Positions 48,833 to 60,642 of a stretch of DNA of 64,000 nt are shown piece by piece. How positions within the stretch are numbered: position 1 is the stretch's first letter; every line of letters begins with the position of its first letter. Source of the stretch: Dasyornis broadbenti (lineage: Eukaryota; Chordata; Aves; Passeriformes; Dasyornithidae); assembly GCA_013397935.1 (NCBI GenBank), contig VZRN01005169.1:2395658-2459657 (forward strand), written 5' to 3'. A model generated the notes under the pieces. That model saw nothing but the letters and a program-made list of their open reading frames with translations. It did not search any database and was not told where the DNA came from. Made by a program: the position numbers and the translations under genes.

Positions 48833-48860
48833 AAAAAAAAAAAAAATAAAATAAAAAAAA
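48833..48860 (+). repeat. A-rich tract with T interruptions
   Basis: A-runs broken by single T (AATAAAATAAA form). Low complexity; the AATAAA motifs within it are not evidence of a gene end. Confidence 0.88.
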
Positions 48861-50687
48861 TCATTGTAGAGAAAAATTAAAAAGTAACAGTATGAAGTGA
48901 GTCCCTATTATAAGGGCACGTAAATGGGGAATACAGAGGGGATGGAGTCAGGCTTTTGTGGATCCGCACCACATAAAACACTAAGGAGGCAGTTACAAGC
49001 AGTCAGAATGGAAATCCTCACCGTATAAAGGCAGGTGATTTTGCAAGGAGGTCAAGCTGGAATACAGCCCCTGAGGGCTTATGAGATGTCTCCCTTTGAA
49101 CAGTTTCTAAACTACAGCTGGACACATCTAGGCAAGGCGCTAAGCAAGCTGATAGAAGTTTGAAGTTATTTTGTATTCTCTCCTTTTTGTTCCCTATTTA
49201 TTACAACAATTTTGCAAACTTTGTTTTCCTCCATTTTTTTTTTTAAAAATTCTGCTGTATTATTAACCTTCAGAGGGTTTTATTACATAAATCCTGTCCC
49301 CCCTTGGGACACAAATAAGTGAAAACTGTTGTAAACACCTCCTACCAGAAACATCAAAATATCTCTTTTCACCGAATCTTAGTCTTATTCTGCTACAGTG
49401 TTCAGTCAAAAAACGTACAGGGCTAAGCAGATGGGAAACACAGGCAAAGGCTCAGTGGTCCCTGTGGAAACCTAACCTGAATTGCCAGAAGTTGTCTTCC
49501 ACTTGCAATGATATCAACAGATTTGAAGGAATCAACTGCACATAGGGTGGCTGACAGCATTCTCCTCTTCCCCTGCTATGAATTATGTGAGTATAACGAC
49601 AGTTTGGCAGAAAGGGAGATATTGGAGTGCTCTACGGACTCTGACTTCTTTAGTGTGCTCAGCCTTTCAGGTTCCCTTCAGGTCTCTTTTATTTTTCCCT
49701 TCCGTTTTTGGATGAGATGCTGAGTAATGAGGCTTTGTGTTGCAAAGGTGACATATATATCACCAACATTTCATCTTGAATTATCTTCAGGAAACATAAG
49801 AACACAATTCATAATACTTGTTTTTAATTTTCAATCTCAGTTTCAATAGAAACTTTAAGGGGTGTTGCTGAATTCACCCAGGAATAGCAAATTTGACTCA
49901 CAGTAAACTGTTCCACTCATTGTGTGCTTGGAGAAAAAAGCAGAGTCTTTTATTTTGTATATGGCAGTTTTATGGCACTAAGTGTTCTATGCATCCTTCT
50001 GAACAAGAGCAGGAGCAGGATATTGAGTTAAATTAGTGAGTACAGACATTTTCATCAAAAACAAAAAAGCTTTTATTAGTGCTATGCAAAAATAATAATT
50101 AAAAAAAAAAGTATTTTTTTTCCTTTATGTGTTCAAATAAAGATGGTGTTATTGTTAAAGTGAAATTAAAAGAAGCCTTAGAAGAAACAAAACAAAATTT
50201 TTCCTCTATGAGGCAATTCTGACCCAGAACTTATTTTCTCAACAGGTAACACAAGAGGGATGCACTACAAAAAAAAAATCCCTGCCAGTCAAAGCACAGA
50301 TAATTTTAGTGCAGTCTCTCACAGAAAGAGATGAAGTCAGGTTTCATTATGCAATGTCACTTAAATACACTGTTACTTCAGGAAAGAGCAAAACTTTTAT
50401 AGCTCCTTGATGTAACAAGAAACTTCCATAAAGTTCAGTGGAACTCATTGATTGTAAATCGATTATATACCCTAAAAGCTACAAAATTCACATGTTATTT
50501 AACTCTAGCTTTAACTAAAAATTGACAGACCCAAATTTAATACTTTGGCAAACTGAGTTACTGAAAACATACATGTTTGTGATACAGTGGTAGAGTTTGA
50601 AACAAAAATATCCAGGAAATACTGGCATTACACAACTTCTTTCCAAAACTGAATTAATCATTGCTTTCGAGAGATCCATAGATTATT

Positions 50688-50731
50688 AAAAAAACCCAAA
50701 AAATCAAAAACCAAACCAAAACAACAAAAAA
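50688..50731 (+). repeat. A/C-rich low-complexity tract
   Basis: Runs of A broken by C, CC or CCC. Probably a decayed simple repeat. Nothing functional can be inferred. Confidence 0.8.
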
Positions 50732-50978
50732 CCCTAGGAATAATTTCAAATAATTTCCTTTTGTTCTAGACTTTCATTTTGCATATTGAATTTATCATTT
50801 CAGAATAACAGCTGAAGAAGCCAGTTCAAAATCATTAAAGTCAAAATCCCAACAGATCTGTACCCAAGGTAGCATATTCCTGCAAAACATTTTACTTTCA
50901 ACAAAGGCAGTTTCTTTAGGTGATATTTTTAAAAGGAAAATGTTTTCTTATCGGAGGAAAACAGGCTGTGAGAGGCCA

Positions 50979-51511
50979 GAAAACATTGAGTTCATACAGC
51001 CATCTGCCCCTTAATGGGATCAGCTATACTGTGCCACTTTAACTTCTGTTTTCATCTAAGAAGTTCTCAGAACAGGTTAAATAATCTATTCTAGTACTTC
51101 ATCACCCTGACAGGAAATTTTTCGTATTGTATTTTTTGTAATTCCACCCTATTGTATGAGCCAGATTTTTTTTCCTGATGAAGTTTACCTTTTTGTTTGT
51201 GTGTTGCACCCATCATGAATGCAGCAGACCGTTGTTTTCCAATCCTCCTGGCAGAATTATTCTCCCTATATTTGAGATCAAATATCTCAGTCTCCCTCTT
51301 TGCTTTGTTAGGCTTAAATAACTACAGTTTCTTTCACTCTTTCTTCAGAGGTCACATTATCTAGATGACACAATCCTTCTTATTTGAAATGTTTACACCA
51401 TTTCTGTTATCATGGTATTATCATGTTTTTAATCCCTTGGACTATACTTCTAAAATACAGATAGATCAGAATCACCATTGCCTGATTTATAGAGTTTTAT
51501 TATTTTCCTGA
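50979..51511 (-). mobile_element. Ancient CR1-clade LINE, about 0.53 kb (antisense)
   Basis: A very diverged CR1 copy whose motifs appear in the right order on the plus strand. They are CATTGAGTTCATACAGCC, 'ATCTGCCCCTTAATGGG', TCAGAACAGGTTAAATAATC, TCTAGTACTTCATCACCCTG, 'ACAGGAAATTTTTC', 'CAGAATTATTCTCCCT', ATCTCAGTCTCCCTCTTTGC, TAGGCTTAAATAACTACAG, TTTCTTTCACTCTTTCTTCAG, AGGTCACATTATCTAGA and TTATAGAGTTTTATTATTTTCC. It corresponds to the older amniote CR1 form (CCTCTCAGTCTTCTTTTCTCC, CTAAACA, TCATAGGTCATGTTTTCTAGA) rather than to the young bird copies nearby. It has many substitutions and indels, so it is long dead and probably predates modern birds. Confidence 0.82.
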
Positions 51512-51528
51512 TTTTTTTTTTTTTTTTT
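51512..51528 (+). repeat. T17 homopolymer
   Basis: Seventeen T residues at the edge of the ancient CR1. It may have grown from a T-rich stretch in the element. Confidence 0.92.
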
Positions 51529-53873
51529 CTTTTGAGCATAAACTTGAAGTTTCTTCTCAGAAAAAACAGAACTCAAATTTTGCTTGGCTGGATTATAATT
51601 TCCACACTGCTGTTTCCTCCAGCGTGAGAATATTTATTATCATCAGAAAGCTCTTTCTATGAAATATGTATTTGTATTTGAAATCAAGAGTATGAATTTA
51701 AAAACAGAGCCTACTCCTAGTTAAGCCAGTGCTAAAAACTCCATGGGAATTCAGTAGAAGGGGAAACAAACTCTTAAAGTGCAGCAGGGCTGTAATTTTG
51801 TTACCTGCAATGGGCTCCAGATAAGATCTATAGTCAAAGAGTTAGAGAAGAGGTTTGAATAAGTTAGGACATCAGTGACAGCATAAAACATTTCATTTTA
51901 ATAACTGTAACATCAAAAAAATTAAAAAAAAGTGCAGATACCATTTCTCCATGGGAAAGCAAAAATTTCTGTGCCACCCATAGTAAGAGGAGGGAGTTTT
52001 TTCTTCACATGTAAGTTTCATGGTATATAAATTTTATAGAGACTCTTCCTACAGGTTATTCCAATCTCTCTTGGCTGCAATTCATCATTTGATGTCTGTC
52101 CTTTTCCTCACTCCAATCATCACTTCTCCAAGTTTAATTAGTGGGGGCTTTCTCTCGAGTTACAGCAAACTTTGAAATACCTGATGTTTTACTCACAGCC
52201 TTGACTGCAAAAGACAAGTAACACCAGATTCCATACCCAGATATACAATACAGGAAAATTTGAAATATCTGCTTTAAATGATCCCAAAAGCCTTAAAAGT
52301 AAAGTAAAATGAAGATCATAGTTACAAAGTAAAGATGTAAAGATATCACAGCTTCTGGAAGAGTCTGAGTACTTTTTGTTTTTTGAAATAGCTTTTCGAA
52401 TTTGCAGTACTGAATGATGCATAATTTGAGAAAAAAGGTTTGTTTATGCTTCTGGTTCTTATAAAGACCCAAACAAAATCCCGGTCCAGTGAAGGAAAAG
52501 AAAACCTTGCCTCTGCTTTACACAAGCCCCGGGTTTCACTCTGGTGGATCCTCCTGTGCACTGGCAGCCTGAGCTATCATTACACCTGCAACCTCAATTT
52601 TTGCACTTTCTGGGTTTTGGTGGATTTATTGCAGGACACAATAGTGCACTGAAATACTCAGCAAGATGCACAGGATGAGACAATAAGAGAAAAATAAACT
52701 TTTGCTTCTCTGCACAAAGAACTTGTTTCTTACTCACTGGAGCATTTTTTCTAAGTAACAAACAGGAAAGACTGGCAAACTCAAATTAGAGGTTAAGCAA
52801 AGAGTGGCTGAGAAGAACAAGAGTCAACTACCGTAGTCTAAAAATAGAAATAGAATGAAGCTAGCAACCTGAGGGAATTGACATGCAACAGATTATGAGG
52901 AAATTGGGAAGGTTCTTTTATTACAGCTAAAACACAGAATAAATGAAAAAAAGTGCCTGCTTTACCAGGTTCCAGTTTTGCCTTCAGCCAAGCAGAAAAC
53001 CTCATAGTACCACCCCAATTAAGATTAAAATGAAACTTGAAGGCAAACAGAGATCATCCATTCCCTGATATTAGTTTCTTTTGTGGTGCAACAGATGGGA
53101 TGTATCCCTTCCTCACAAGATGGCCCAGCAAAAGGTTAATGTGCACTAAATTTTTAGAATTAGAACAGGGCTAAACAGCTTTTTCATTACAATTAACTTT
53201 AAAGGTTTGATTATTATTCTGAGCAGACTCCCTACTTCAACATTTTCATTTGCAAACCAACTCTGATCAAACATTGACATCAGAGGAGGAGAAAGTATTC
53301 CAAACACCAGTAAGAGGGAAAAATATGATGGATACGGAGAAACGGGAGTCTTCACCTGCAGTTAGAAGATGTTAAGGTGTGCTGGACTTGTTCTCTTCAT
53401 GGCTTGCACACACTCATCTGTTCTGCTCTCAGTAACGACTGCTCACGTTTCACAGTGAGGGGTAGCGTTGATTGCAAATAATCACATTCATTGCAGTTCA
53501 GCTTAGCAAACTTCTGAAATTGGTAACTTCTAGATACAGTCAAACAATAGAATTCCTTCCTGTGGAAAATTGCCTTTTTGATGAAAATCCTGAAGCTTTC
53601 GTTATCTGATGAAAATTTAAAGCTTGAGGAAAGCAGACATTGTAGGTATGTATTTAATGAAAACACAAATTCCTACACAAGAAATTTCACAAAAAAAAAA
53701 AATTTGGCTGACCCTATAATTTCTTTCTTGCCTTATTTCCTTTCTGTGACCCCTACTGAGAAAGATATAAGCAGACAGAATCTGGAGTATTCAAGTTCCT
53801 TTAATCCACCTTGTTCTAGTCCAGGACAAGGCGTTGTACGTAGTTTTCAGTAGTTCACAGCTTCTAGAAACAG
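51529..53873. other. Unique non-coding DNA
   Basis: No gene or repeat family recognised; short A/T runs only. Open frames are under 95 codons. Confidence 0.5.
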
Positions 53874-54032
53874 AACCATAGAATCACAGAATCGTAGAAA
53901 AGTTTGGGTTGGAAGGGACCTTAAAGATCCTCTCATCTCAACCTCTCTGACACAGGCAGGGACACCTTCCACTAGCCCAGTTTGCTCAATGCCCCATCCA
54001 ATCTGGCCTTGAACTCCTCCAGGGATGGGGCA
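53874..54032 (-). mobile_element. CR1 LINE, 3'-terminal fragment (antisense)
   Basis: About 160 bp, well preserved: ACCATAGAATCACAGAATCG, GTTTGGGTTGGAAGGGACC, TTAAAGATCCTCTC, GGCAGGGACACCTTCCACTAG, 'CCCCATCCAATCTGGCC' and CTCCAGGGATGGGGCA. The 3' terminus is intact, with two ATAGAATCACAG-type units. It is 5'-truncated. Confidence 0.95.
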
Positions 54033-54257
54033 TAATATATAAGTACACAACAGATTGCCAGAAAGGATATTTTTTTTTTCTCATAGATTCCTGGTGTCTT
54101 CAGAAAAACCAACTCCTCCTGCTGTACTCTAAATTTAATCTAAATTTAATCCAAATATGGATGCAACGTACTTCAGAACTGCTTTCAGGAAGGCCTTGTC
54201 TGGAAGGACTCAAGATGCAGTTATATGTTTTATATCTCTTCTTCTCCTTAAAAAAAA

Positions 54258-54348
54258 NNNNNNNNNNNNNNNNNNNNNNNNNNNNNNNNNNNNNNNNNNN
54301 NNNNNNNNNNNNNNNNNNNNNNNNNNNNNNNNNNNNNNNNNNNNNNNN
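54258..54348. other. Assembly gap (91 N)
   Basis: A run of 91 N. It is flanked by A7 on the left and A5 on the right, which suggests a homopolymer or A-rich simple repeat that could not be resolved. Protein frames drawn through it have no meaning. Confidence 0.99.
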
Positions 54349-55755
54349 AAAAATTGAAGTATCCATCAAATGAACCAAATTCCACTCTTTCATGCTAGGA
54401 CACTACTTGCAGGGATATGAAAGTGAAGTATATGATCATGTCTGACAAGCAGATAAGGAATGTTTTATCCTTCCACACAACGGACCTGTTCTGCCAGAGG
54501 AACCAAGACAGAACCTGAAGGCAAAGCTGAGCAAATTGAAGTACTGGAAAACCCTTCATATCCATCTTCAATATGAAAATAGTCTTTCCACATGATTGAG
54601 GCGGGCTTCTGACAAGAGATACTGTTTTAACATCTGGTTTCCTTTTAAGAAATGGACTCTTACTCCATAATGATATTAATTTAAGGAAGATTATCCAAAC
54701 ATTCAGGGTAGTTCTTCTTTATACACCATTACTCAGTGCAACTGAACAGGTGGCACACTGAGGCAGTAATGGCCCATGTATAAGAACACAGCCTAAGTGG
54801 CTGTAATGCTGTACAAAAAATGAAGTGTAAATCTGATAATGTGCTTAGGGGATAACGTCCAGTGTAAGACCCCCAGCAGTCATCTTTTCCTTTACAGTGG
54901 AGTCCTAAATCAATCCTTAATGTATGAAATGTACAATTGGTTTAGTTTCCCTTAGTGCTGGTTTAATTGCTGTCATTCACGGGGGGAAAAAAACACAAAA
55001 CAACACAAGCAACCAAGAAAAATCAGTATTAAAAGAAGAATTCCCATCTGAAATATAGATGGTGTTTAAGTCCAAAACCTGACTTGAATTTTACACCTCA
55101 AATCAGGAGCTAACACTTTCCTGTATTCTTACTTCATGTATAGAGAGGAATGAATATAGACTAATCTAAATTGTAATTTCATAGGTTGTTTATACTGCAT
55201 AAATAAGATACAGCAGCTGTTTGAAAGGCAAATTGAACTAAAAGGTCTCTGGATTGAATCCTAAAGTATTTATATTCAGTTTTTCACATTGTGTTCTGTT
55301 TTCAGAACCATTGGTGAATTTGTTAAATCACTGGTGTGCTTTTTAAAGAAAATAATATTCTATGAATGCTGGCTACCCTTAGTCTCTCTCCTTGAGTCTA
55401 AAGGTTTGTAGCTAAATACAAAACCTTTGACATAGCTGTCTTTACCGAACCAAAACAAACTGCAGTGAATTCTTGTTTAAACTCCATCAGCCATGATGAT
55501 TATGCTATATTCGTAATGAAGCAAGGCCTCCCAATAACACTACGAGGACACATTTCATAGTGTGTAATGGTTTTTACTGTATAGATGATTTCACATGTCA
55601 TTAGCCAGACTTTTCAAATGTGTTCCAAGCAGCTTATAGAACAAAACACTAACATGCTGAAACAAGATTATTAGCAAAATCAATATCACTGAATGGGCTT
55701 TTTTTTCTTTTTATGCTGACTGTTGGTAGCTACTCTAGCAAGACCAGAAGAGCAG
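54349..55755. other. Unique non-coding DNA
   Basis: No gene or repeat recognised apart from an A/C-rich stretch near 54985-55010. Confidence 0.5.
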
Positions 55756-55998
55756 CTTTAAACAGAAAGAGGGAAAATTTAGATTAGATACTAGGGACAA
55801 ATTCTTTCTTATCTGGGTGATTAGACACTGGCACAGGTTTCCCAGAGAAGCTGTGGCTGTCCCATCCCTGGAAGTGTTCAATGCCAGGTTGGGTGGAATT
55901 CTGAGCAACCTAGTCTAGTGAAAGGTGCCCATGGTAGGGAGTTGGAATAAAATATCTTTAAAGTCCCGCTCCATGCAAACCATTCTATGGTTCTATGA
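55756..55998 (+). mobile_element. CR1 LINE, about 0.24 kb 3' part (sense)
   Basis: Sense CR1: TTTAGATTAGATACTAGGGAC, 'AATTCTTTCTTATCTGGGTG', GACACTGGCACAGG, TTTCCCAGAGAAGCTGTGGC, CCATCCCTGGAAGTGTTCAA, GAGCAACCTAGTCTAGTG, TCCCGCTCCATGCAAACC. It ends CATTCTATGGTTCTATGAA, so the terminus is preserved. Confidence 0.94.
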
Positions 55999-56717
55999 AC
56001 ATAATATTGTGGTTCCGAATATACTGTGGTTCCACACCAAAAATCCCAGCTTTTCTCAGAAGTATTGGCTATTCTGTGTTAGGACTTTATTGAATTTTAA
56101 TTCAAATTTTTTCTCTTTCATGTAAGAAATTTGACATAAAAATTTCCTCTTCTTGTCTACCTCAGGACCATAGCCTTTAAGTGAGAAAGATTAATTAAGC
56201 TCCTGCCAGGTTCCTCTTATCCTGCCTGCTTTCCACCCCATGATATCCTTGGCTTCACAGTGAATTCAAACAGACCAGTAGCTATCTTGTGGATTGTCCA
56301 CTCTTTTTTGAGCTATTTCCTACCTGTGCCCTAAATTTTCCGATCCCAGTTGCTCAACAGCATTACTTCAACAGTGTCCTTCTGCCTTCCCTTCTTCTCT
56401 AGCTCCCCAGGAAAACCCTTGAGTGGAAATGATTTGAGTATCCAAGGCATGAGGGTGATTCAACATCTCGGAAGGGTGTGAGGGTTTTATCCATCAGAGT
56501 ATGAGATAATATGGGGACTGGGATCCCTTGGAAAAAGTAGAGAGAGAAGCTGCTTTGGAATAAGAACATAGAGCTGTCTGGGGGTGGATTTCTGCAACTT
56601 CTCATTCTCGTGACAGAGAAAATATAGAAGGAAAATCAAATCAGCTGGACTTTTGGTCAGAATTTCCTGCCCTAAGGAAGCATTTCTAGTTAGTGTTTCC
56701 ATCCGTCTGTCTTTGAG

Positions 56718-56779
56718 GAAAGCAGAACTGAATTCTCAGAGGTTGTGGAGAAGGGAATTGGGAGAAGGCGGGTAGGCAG
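56718..56779 (+). other. Candidate short exon (splice-framed, open, unproven)
   Basis: A 62-nt segment follows CCATCCGTCTGTCTTTGAG and ends in a perfect consensus donor CAG|GTAAGT. In the frame starting at its first base it is open for 20 codons (ESRTEFSEVVEKGIGRRRVG); I do not recognise the peptide. The acceptor ends in GAG, weaker than CAG or TAG. An isolated perfect donor is expected by chance every few tens of kilobases, so support is modest. Confidence 0.2.
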
Positions 56780-56815
56780 GTAAGTAACTCTTTCAGTGAC
56801 AAGCAACTGTGTTAA

Positions 56816-56849
56816 GATTTAGGAGATTAGGATTAGGATTTAGGAGATC
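56816..56849 (+). repeat. Short GATTAG/GATTTAGGA tandem repeat
   Basis: GATTTAGGAGAT occurs twice around GATTAGGATTAG. The unit is TTAGGA-like, not the telomeric TTAGGG. It is a small, imperfect tandem repeat. Confidence 0.7.
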
Positions 56850-58657
56850 TGAGATAAGGAGAGGAACCAAGCTGTGTTTATTCTTTTTGATAACCATTGT
56901 AATATCACCAAGAACTGGGAAAATAAGTAAGGAATTTGACTGCCAATGCTCACAGCTATTTATCTGATTATGTGTAATCCTTATTAGAAATGGTGACTTT
57001 AGACTCTTCTGATAATTATCTGTGAGCAAACATTCAATTTTATGATTGTATGTGTGATATGATGCAGTGCTGATGGATTTTCCCCTTAGGGGGCTGAAAT
57101 GCTATTATTTAATGTTTGTTTATAAACATTCAATCTTTACAGGTGTCAATATATCATTAAGTCCCTTAAATAATCTAATTATTTCCAGGAGATCTGGAAC
57201 TTAAGTGTTTTTTCCTCCCTCTCCATTTGGATAGATATTAGTAATTAACTTCAGTAGTACAGGAAAGATATAAAAAGGGAGTTAGAGATTTATGTTCTTG
57301 CTGAACTTAATTCATATGAACAATCCTTTTTTTCTTATGCTCACAGCCAAGAAATAAGATCAAGGTAATGTTTTAATATTTACAATTTAAGGACTTGGAG
57401 TTGTTTTTAAAAGTTTTCTCTATGTGTGTTTTTAAACAGAAATATATCTAGAAGCAAAAGTTTAAAGTAGGGGGGAGGAGCTTTTCATTTTTCCATCCAC
57501 TTTATCTGGAGTAGTTGATTCAAAAATTGGAAAGTTTAAGTAAAAAGAAATAAGTTGTTTTTGCAGTTTTCCACAAGAATAATGGCATGGACATCACTTG
57601 AGATAAAAACACTATCTCACCAAGCAAAATTTGAACAGCTTTGCTCTGAGATATAGCGTGAGACTTTTCTCTTTATCAGAATGATTATAAAAAGCAAAAG
57701 AGATATTGGTTTGAGTTTGGACATTTTGTGGAAAAAAAAAAATCCTATGTAGTTATATAAAATTCATTTAATTTCAGACTTGTACTGCTCATTTAAACTT
57801 TGGGGGTCAACATGGAACGATGCTGCAGAACAGTTTATTTCCTCAGGAGTGGTCCTTGTTGCTCAGGGTAGCATCTGCTCTGCTCTGACCTCTCTGTCCT
57901 CTATTAATATGAACATAAATAAAACTTAACAACACATGATTCAATTTATTCTGAAAAAATCTAGACCAGCAGTGGTGAATTACTCTCAGATTTTCTAATC
58001 CTTTCCAATGACTACAGAGAAAGCCTAGAAAAGAAGTGTGAACAGACAGGCTCTGTGTGTGCTGATCGACTCTTTGGATCTTGAGGGGTCAGATATGAAT
58101 CAGAGTTCACACCTCTGTCTTTGGAAGGACAGAGTTCTTTCACTGGGTCTGTCCATGATCTTGACACTTATAATACCAGGGCATTTGTCTTGACCCGCCT
58201 AAAATGTTTGGTTTTTCTTGCCAGCTGTAGGAATTTGTTGAGCTGTGTGATACTTGCTAAATGTCTTACTCTGCTTTTTAAACTGCAGTGTTAATAGCAG
58301 GCACTTTTCTCAGGCTCTGTCCTTTTGCATGCTGTTTGCATCTCTTTGACAGTATTTAAAAAATGAATAAAACCTATCTGGCTTGTAGCCGCACACACAA
58401 ATGGTCACTGCTTGACTAAACTTCCAAATTATTTATGGCATTTGAAATGTCTGAGGTTATTGTACTTTTCCTGCAACTCTTAATTATCTTTTTTTATTTG
58501 TCACCTCTGTGTCAATATATCAATATCCTAAGATGCCTCAAGTAGCTTTAGTTTTAGTTTTCAGTTCTGTACACCAGAACCAGTCAGATTGAGCATTAGA
58601 TACTTATCTGTGCGTGTCTAGATGTTGGCTCCTGGCTGTTTTGATTAGGTCTTCGTT

Positions 58658-58716
58658 ATCACAGAATCACAGAATGCTAGAATATCCTGAATTGGCAGGG
58701 AGCCACGAGGTTCACC
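58658..58716 (-). mobile_element. CR1 LINE (AATATCCTGA subtype), 3'-terminal fragment (antisense)
   Basis: ATCACAGAATCACAGAATG, then AGAATATCCTGAATTGGCAGG, GAGCCACGAGG and TTCACCACATGAC. This matches the CR1 subgroup whose antisense end reads AATATCCTGAGTTGGAAGGG, ACCCACAAGGATCA, different from the TTTGGGTTGGAAGGG copies elsewhere. Short and diverged. Confidence 0.75.
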
Positions 58717-60573
58717 ACATGACAGCTGATTTACCCCTGCAGAGCTGAACGTTGCTCTGTGCTGTCTGTGACATCCGTATGGGATCAGCAAATAGAACAC
58801 AAGACCCTACACGGAACCTCCGTCACTCCAGCTGAGTTAAAACTCTCTACCTGCAGACAAATCCTAAATTCAATCCAAATTTTTTGGGTTGAAGTATTTC
58901 AAGAAGATTCCAAGAGCAGAAAGTTTGGCAGGAAAAGGAATGTATTGGGTTTTATGGGACCTGATACAGTCCTGTCCAATATCTTCCAGGAGGTTTTATG
59001 TTACCAGTGCCTGGGTATTTGGCACTAAGAAAATATCCAGTCATCATGATAGCAGGAATCAAGGATTTTTTGAAAAATATATGGCCCCCATAGGCCATAT
59101 GGGACCCCATAGGGCTTCTCAAATGGAATGATGTCCCTACACCCAGGAAAAGGGATCACCTGCTCTAATTCTTCAGGTAAATAAAATTAACAGTAAAAGA
59201 ATTTAGAGAGAGGAGAATTTTTAATTCCTTCTGCTTATCACTTATAATTTAAATATCGCTTAACAAGGTAAACAAAGCTGAGTGCCTCTCTCCCATTATC
59301 TTTCTATATTCTGGAAAAAATAGACAATGCACAAAAAGTGTCTAAAATTGAGCAGCTTATGGTTGTGTTGCTATAGTTACAGGATGATCAGAGGCTTTGC
59401 TAAGCCAGAAAAAGAAATGAACAGTTTCAAATAGTTTTGCGCCTAGTCCCTGCTACATTTCCAAGTACACAGTTTTGAGCTGCTTCGCATTGGTGAAATG
59501 CAAAGAAGCCATTTGTCTCCCGAAATTTCTTATGAATAAAAAAATAAATAAAACCTTGGCATTATGCATCTGAGAAATTCCATGTATATTTCAGATAGGA
59601 TAAACAGTTTCTATTAATAGACATGGTCAGAAAACGTTTTGTTTCCTCAGAATAATTCCTTTTATTCATTTTTCTTTACAAAATGAAGCACTTAACTTTT
59701 TTTGCAGTAAAAATCAAAAACTTCTGCTTTCAAGCGAAAATCTGTTATCTATATACATAAATATATAATATCCTTCAATTAAATATTTAGGTTACACAAG
59801 AATAAATACACCCATGTGAAATGGTCAGTTCAAAAAAGAAAAACAATACCCTGTTTTTTCCTAGAAACAATTTTCATAAAAATATTACAATTCTCCCTTT
59901 TAAAAAATAATTACAGTATAGGTTGTGGGTAAAAATGTTCACTCGGAGATGTCATTGCTAGCGAATACAACAGAGCTTGGGAAGCTCTACAGGGAATCTG
60001 TACACAAAAAGAGACAAGGAGCTGAATTTGCACCAATTTAAAATTTTGCCCCCTTGTTTATAAAAATTCTAAAGTTTACTTTTGCATTGTTTCACTGAAT
60101 GTATGAAAAGCTTTTGTACCTGAATATGATGACTACAGAAGACTAAACATTAGGAAATTGTTGACTTGATTCCCCCAGCCCCTCTTCAATCCATTTTCAT
60201 TCAAGCAATGGAGTGCCTGCTGCTCCTAATCTTGTCCATCTTTCTTTTTATATTGAAGTGTGTGGTGCAAATCTTCTGTTATTGCTCTTTAATAAATTCT
60301 GTCCTAAGTGTATCCTGCCACCCTTTAAAGAGACTCCACTGCAAATTAAAATTTGTGCCCTTTTGTAAAAATGGCTGCTTCATACTGAAATTAGTAAGGG
60401 GGCAGAGGGAGTCCATTCAGGCTTCAAAAAGTTTTGTGTTAGAGTGAAGAAAGATCTTGAGCTTGAGACAAGGAGATTAGCTACAGGTTATCCATCAGGA
60501 CCCATCCATTTAATGCATCCAAAAGGGGTTTTAGGTGCAGTTCACCAGCCCTTTCCACATCTCTTCTGCAGCC
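58717..60573. other. Unique non-coding DNA
   Basis: No gene or family-level repeat recognised. A small CCCCATAGG duplication sits at about 59084-59114. Open frames are under 95 codons. Confidence 0.5.
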
Positions 60574-60642
60574 TGATGTTTTGAGCAGGAAGCTGGACTC
60601 AATGGTCTGCAGAGATCCCTTTTCCACGTATTATTCCATGAC
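60574..60642 (+). mobile_element. Degraded CR1-like 3' tail (sense)
   Basis: The run GCAGGAAGCTGGACTCAATGG, 'TCTGCAGAGATCCC', TTTTCCACGTATTATTCCATGA resembles the CR1 end 'TTGGACTAGATGATCTCCAGAGGTCC, TTCCAACC, ATTCTATGA'. The match is short and diverged, so a chance likeness cannot be excluded. Confidence 0.5.

Larger units (their letters stand above)
43032..50978. other. Unique non-coding DNA
   Basis: About 8 kb with no gene or datable repeat recognised. It contains several homopolymer or A-rich runs (43151-43166, 43455-43469, 44857-44884, 48833-48860, 50688-50731) and a TTTG-rich run near 46610-46630. Open frames stay under 100 codons. Confidence 0.5.
55999..58657. other. Unique non-coding DNA with one exon-like segment
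   Basis: No repeat family recognised. It contains a splice-framed open segment at 56718-56779 (listed separately), a short TTAGGA-type tandem repeat at 56816-56849 and an A-run near 57730. Confidence 0.5.

Noticed and set aside
54100..54393. Frames containing long runs of X
   Set aside because: They run through the 91-N gap.
56816..56849. TTAGGA repeats as an interstitial telomere
   Set aside because: The vertebrate telomere unit is TTAGGG. No TTAGGG run is present.
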